From Desulfuromonas sp. CSMB_57 (GTDB lineage Bacteria; Desulfobacterota; Desulfuromonadia; Desulfuromonadales; Syntrophotaleaceae): a DNA stretch of 64,000 nucleotides. A program made the translations under genes and the position numbers. Where the stretch lies: NCBI RefSeq assembly GCF_020194955.2, contig NZ_JAFCIY020000006.1, forward strand, positions 62,001 to 126,000, read 5' to 3'. Below are positions 61,186-64,000 of the stretch, piece after piece. The stretch's first letter is position 1. Each line of letters begins with the position of its first letter. The notes below the pieces were generated by a model. It was not told the DNA's origin. It made no database searches and saw only the letters and a program-made list of their open reading frames with translations.

Positions 61186-61391
61186 TTACTCCGCCCCCTT
61201 TGGCCCCGGGTCAACATCGTGGATGAACCTGATGTCATCTTACACGACCTCTTTTTTCGTTCAATCGGAATTTTTGGCGATCGGCTTTCGCGCGACCAAT
61301 CCGCGGCCGGCGGGCCCAAAAGTATTGCCGGCATTCCATTGCAAAATTCCGACAGGTTGATATGGTATAGCAGCATCAAGGAGGTTTTTGC

Positions 61392-61586
61392 ATGAGCCGA
61401 CAACTGGCCCGTTCCAGAAACAATCGGATGATCGCCGGGGTATGCGGCGGGTTTGCGGAGTATTACGGTTGGACCCCGTGGGTCGTACGATTTATCTACG
61501 TGCTGGTCAGCATACTCAGTGCCGCCTTCCCGGGAATTCTCATCTATCTGCTGTTATGGATTCTGATGCCCAAGGCGGAAACATAG
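61392..61586 (+). CDS. PspC domain-containing membrane protein
   Basis: A 64-residue protein consisting of one PspC domain: RSRNNRMIAGVCGGFAEYYG, then two closely spaced hydrophobic segments (residues about 32-58) and PKAET at the end. PspC proteins sit in the inner membrane and sense or modulate envelope stress; stand-alone short forms are common. AAGGAGG lies nine bases upstream of the ATG, a very good site. It precedes the cytochrome gene by 89 nt in the same direction. Confidence 0.9.
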   Translation: MSRQLARSRNNRMIAGVCGGFAEYYGWTPWVVRFIYVLVSILSAAFPGILIYLLLWILMPKAET

Positions 61587-61675
61587 CACAAGGTGGTCGC
61601 CTTTCAGGCCAACAGCGAAGAAGCGGGGGATTTTCCGGCATCACGCTGAAAACGTCACCGACAAGGAGATCGACA

Positions 61676-61963
61676 ATGAAAAAGCGGCTATGGGCAGTAC
61701 TTTTTGGTGCGCTCCTGGGCGGGCTGCTCCTGCCAGGCTGTCCGGAAAGGAATCCACAGGCAGCGGAAGTGGACGGCGGGAAAATTCTTCAGACCCGCTG
61801 CACGGTCTGCCACGATACAGGCAGAATTGAACGTGCCGGCCACGATCCGGCCACCTGGCGACAGACGGTCGACCGGATGATGGGCAAAAGCAACTTCGGT
61901 CCCAAGCTGACAGAGAGCGAACTGCAGGCGCTGCTGGAGCACCTTGCCACCCTGAAGCAGTAA
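61676..61963 (+). CDS. Small monohaem c-type cytochrome, probable lipoprotein
   Basis: A 95-residue exported haem protein. The signal sequence ends LLLPGC (Cys22), an acceptable though not ideal lipobox. The haem-binding motif is CTVCH (residues 42-46), and methionines in DRMMGKSNFG could be the sixth ligand. The compact domain TRCTVCHDTGRIERAGHD...TESELQALLEHLATLK resembles cytochrome c in PQQ- or photosynthesis-type small cytochromes. It probably carries electrons at the periplasmic face of a membrane. AAGGAG lies eight bases before the ATG; the longer frame from 61388 is rejected. Confidence 0.85.
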   Translation: MKKRLWAVLFGALLGGLLLPGCPERNPQAAEVDGGKILQTRCTVCHDTGRIERAGHDPATWRQTVDRMMGKSNFGPKLTESELQALLEHLATLKQ

Positions 61964-62027
61964 CCCTGCTCAACGCTCCGAAATGGGCCTCTTTCTCCAT
62001 TCGGGACGCTCCCCGGTGGAGATGGGC

Positions 62028-64000
62028 TTACCGGGCCTGTAGCAGACCCATTAAATCTTCCAAGGATTGAGGTCGGCCGAACAGGTAGCCCTGCCCCAGG
62101 GCGCAACCCAGTTGTTGCAGCACGGCCGACTGGGCGGCGGTTTCCACCCCTTCTGCGACGATCTCCATCCCCAGGGTCGTGCCTACGGAAATGAACGCCA
62201 TAACCAGGCCGGCCTTCTGCGGGTCGGCTTCGATGCCGTTGATGAAGGAACGGTCGATCTTGAGTACATTCATGGGAAACCGGCGGAGATAATTCAGCGC
62301 CGAATAACCCGTGCCAAAATCATCGATGGCGATGGAAATGCCCAAATCCCGAAAGGCCTCGAAGGTCGCCCGGATCTCCCGGTTGTCCTCAATCATCAGG
62401 CTTTCGGTGATCTCGAATTCCAGCCATTCTCCACGACAGCCCGTCTCTTCCAGAATCCCTTTCACCTCTCCGGCCAGATCGTGCTGGATAAATTGCCGAG
62501 AAGAAAGGTTGACCGCAATTTTAAAAGATGCGGCACCTTCCCGGTTGAACCGCACGGCCGCGCGGCAGGCGTTAGCCAGGATCCAGCGACCGATCCCGAT
62601 GATGGCACCGCTCTCCTCGGCGAGAGTGATGAACCGATCGGGCATCAACATGCCGCGCTCCGGATGGTGCCAGCGTACCAGGGCTTCGGCGCCGACCACC
62701 TGGCCGCTTTCCAACAGCACCTTAGGTTGGAAGTGAAGTTGCAGTTCCTCGTTCCTGCAGGCGTGCCGCAAGGCCGAGAGGAGGGACATCCGGTCAGCGG
62801 CATGACGGGAAAGGGCCGGCGAATAACATTGAAAATTGTTGCGGCCCTGCCGTTTGGCGCTGTACAGGGCAGTGTCGGCAAAGGTGAACAATTCATTCAG
62901 ATCGTTGCTGTCCCAAGGATGACAGGCGATGCCGATGCTACCGGAAACAAATATTTCCTGGCTGTCAATATGAAAGGGCCTACGTAGGGTATCCAGGATT
63001 CGGGCAGCTCCTTCGGTGGCGTCACCGACGGCCTGGATGCCGGTCATCAATATGGCGAATTCGTCGCCCCCCAGCCGGGCGATGGTATCGCATTCGCGTA
63101 TGCAGCGCGGCAGACGCATGGTCACCTGACGCAACAGTTCGTCGCCGGTCTGGTGACCGAGAGTATCATTGATGTCCTTGAAATGATCGATGTCGAGGAT
63201 CAGCAGGGCAAAGGGTTTGTCCGCCGCCTGCACCGGATCGGCCGCATCCCTGAACCGCTTTTCGAACAGGGCCCGGTTGGGCAGGCCGGTCAGGGTGTCG
63301 GTAAAGGCCAGGTGTCGAGCCAATTCCCGTTGCTCAACCATTTCGCTGATGTCGCGCACCACCACCAGTACCGATTGGACCTCCACGCCATCCTTGCCGA
63401 ATTCCGGTTGGAAGCGGGCATGGGCCCAGCGGGCCGGGTTCTCTGAGGGGCTTGGATTGAATTCGAGTTCCCGGGGCTGTCCGCTTTCAAGAGTTGCTTC
63501 GAGAGCGGCGCGATAGGTGGACAGATCAAAGGACGGGGAGTTTTCCAAAGGCCGGCCAAGCAGTGCGGTCTTGTTCTTGCCGACCAGGCGTTCGAAGGCG
63601 GGGTTGACGTAAAGCCGGCACAACTGCCGGTCATAACGAACGATGGCGTCGGGAAAATTTTCCGTCAGGCTGCGAAATTCCTGTTCGCGGGCCATCAACA
63701 ACCGTTCGGCTTGGTTGCGGGCGGTGACGTCGCGACAGACACAGATGTTAATGAACGATGCCATCGGGGTGCCGTTGATCTCCACCTCGCGAAAATCACC
63801 GTCCTTGCGACGCATGCAGGTTTCGAGAAACCGTTCCTCATCGGGCGGATGCGAATCCGCCATGGATTCTATCTCGGAACGGCTGAAACGAGCATCCCAG
63901 TCCCAGGGATGCATACCGATCATTTCCCCGGGCTCATAGCCGAGCATGTGGGCAAAAGCCGGATTAACTTCCAGGACCGAGTGGTTGCTGGGGTCGAAGA
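62028..64000 (-). CDS. PAS-PAS-GGDEF-EAL c-di-GMP signalling protein (partial, N-terminus off window)
   Basis: At least 656 residues are visible; the frame continues through the right edge as FDPSNHSVLEVNPAFAHML, clearly the inside of a PAS domain. A second PAS domain follows (EFRSLTENFPDAIVRYDRQ), then a GGDEF domain with the intact active site IARLGGDEFAILM and an EAL domain with GAEALVRWHHPERG, EITESLMIEDN, IDDFGTGYSALNYL and KIDRSFI. Both cyclase and phosphodiesterase motifs look catalytically complete. It can make or degrade c-di-GMP, the ligand of the riboswitch at 37204-37280, though it need not act on that gene specifically. The C-terminus ends LEDLMGLLQAR. Confidence 0.93.
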   Translation of the reverse strand, partial: FDPSNHSVLEVNPAFAHMLGYEPGEMIGMHPWDWDARFSRSEIESMADSHPPDEERFLETCMRRKDGDFREVEINGTPMASFINICVCRDVTARNQAERLLMAREQEFRSLTENFPDAIVRYDRQLCRLYVNPAFERLVGKNKTALLGRPLENSPSFDLSTYRAALEATLESGQPRELEFNPSPSENPARWAHARFQPEFGKDGVEVQSVLVVVRDISEMVEQRELARHLAFTDTLTGLPNRALFEKRFRDAADPVQAADKPFALLILDIDHFKDINDTLGHQTGDELLRQVTMRLPRCIRECDTIARLGGDEFAILMTGIQAVGDATEGAARILDTLRRPFHIDSQEIFVSGSIGIACHPWDSNDLNELFTFADTALYSAKRQGRNNFQCYSPALSRHAADRMSLLSALRHACRNEELQLHFQPKVLLESGQVVGAEALVRWHHPERGMLMPDRFITLAEESGAIIGIGRWILANACRAAVRFNREGAASFKIAVNLSSRQFIQHDLAGEVKGILEETGCRGEWLEFEITESLMIEDNREIRATFEAFRDLGISIAIDDFGTGYSALNYLRRFPMNVLKIDRSFINGIEADPQKAGLVMAFISVGTTLGMEIVAEGVETAAQSAVLQQLGCALGQGYLFGRPQSLEDLMGLLQAR

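Overview
The window reads as a chromosomal segment of a free-living, anaerobic Gram-negative bacterium, most likely of the Desulfuromonadales/Geobacter-Pelobacter type. The evidence is a 2-oxoacid:ferredoxin oxidoreductase operon, a ferredoxin-fused electron-transfer flavoprotein, a c-di-GMP-I riboswitch, a sigma-54-type promoter, an archaeal-type phosphoglycerate mutase, an AmmeMemoRadiSam-type radical SAM enzyme and a c-type cytochrome lipoprotein. This assignment comes from gene content only. I found no rRNA, tRNA, CRISPR array, transposase or phage gene.

Positions 1-1354 hold the start of a leftward 2-oxoacid:ferredoxin oxidoreductase operon (ferredoxin subunit, then the alpha subunit cut by the window edge).

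Positions 1700-37450 form one large exopolysaccharide locus, almost all leftward. From left to right it holds a Wzy/O-antigen-ligase-like protein with TPRs, a CpsB-type phosphatase, a Wzc-type tyrosine autokinase, a Wza-type SLBB export protein and an outer-membrane beta-barrel. Next come a CapD/WbpM-type sugar-nucleotide dehydratase, a DegT aminotransferase and a phosphoglycosyl transferase. In the middle (13.4-28.4 kb) lies an unusual module: an amino-acid-adenylating ligase, a carrier protein, an acyl-CoA-dehydrogenase-like flavoprotein, EtfB and ferredoxin-EtfA (the only rightward genes of the locus), an ATP-grasp ligase, a fold-III PLP decarboxylase, an amidohydrolase and four GNAT/FemAB-like acyltransferases. 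My inference is that it builds, oxidises and attaches an aminoacyl group to the polysaccharide. Three GT4 glycosyltransferases, a second O-antigen-ligase-like protein and a Wzx flippase complete the assembly line. Two paralogous secreted pectate-lyase-like beta-helix proteins close the locus. The outer one is preceded by a sigma-54 promoter, a c-di-GMP-I riboswitch and an intrinsic terminator.

Positions 38000-64000 look like ordinary core genome: apgM, xerD, glnD, an AmiC-type amidase and mutS (leftward, several 4-nt overlaps); a cation diffusion facilitator; pfkA, a ROK glucokinase, exbD and exbB; a HIT protein and a YfcE-type phosphoesterase; thrC; a Ca2+/Na+ antiporter; a MATE exporter; the radical SAM gene; small conserved proteins; an AI-2E-family permease; a PspC protein; a cytochrome c; and the 3' part of a PAS-GGDEF-EAL gene cut by the right edge. 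Two start-less coding remnants were found by reading the gaps: 37593-37838 (unidentified) and 59068-59256 (C-terminus of a four-helix-bundle protein). Start codons were often moved downstream of the longest reading frame where a Shine-Dalgarno sequence or a neighbouring stop codon argued for it; each case is stated.
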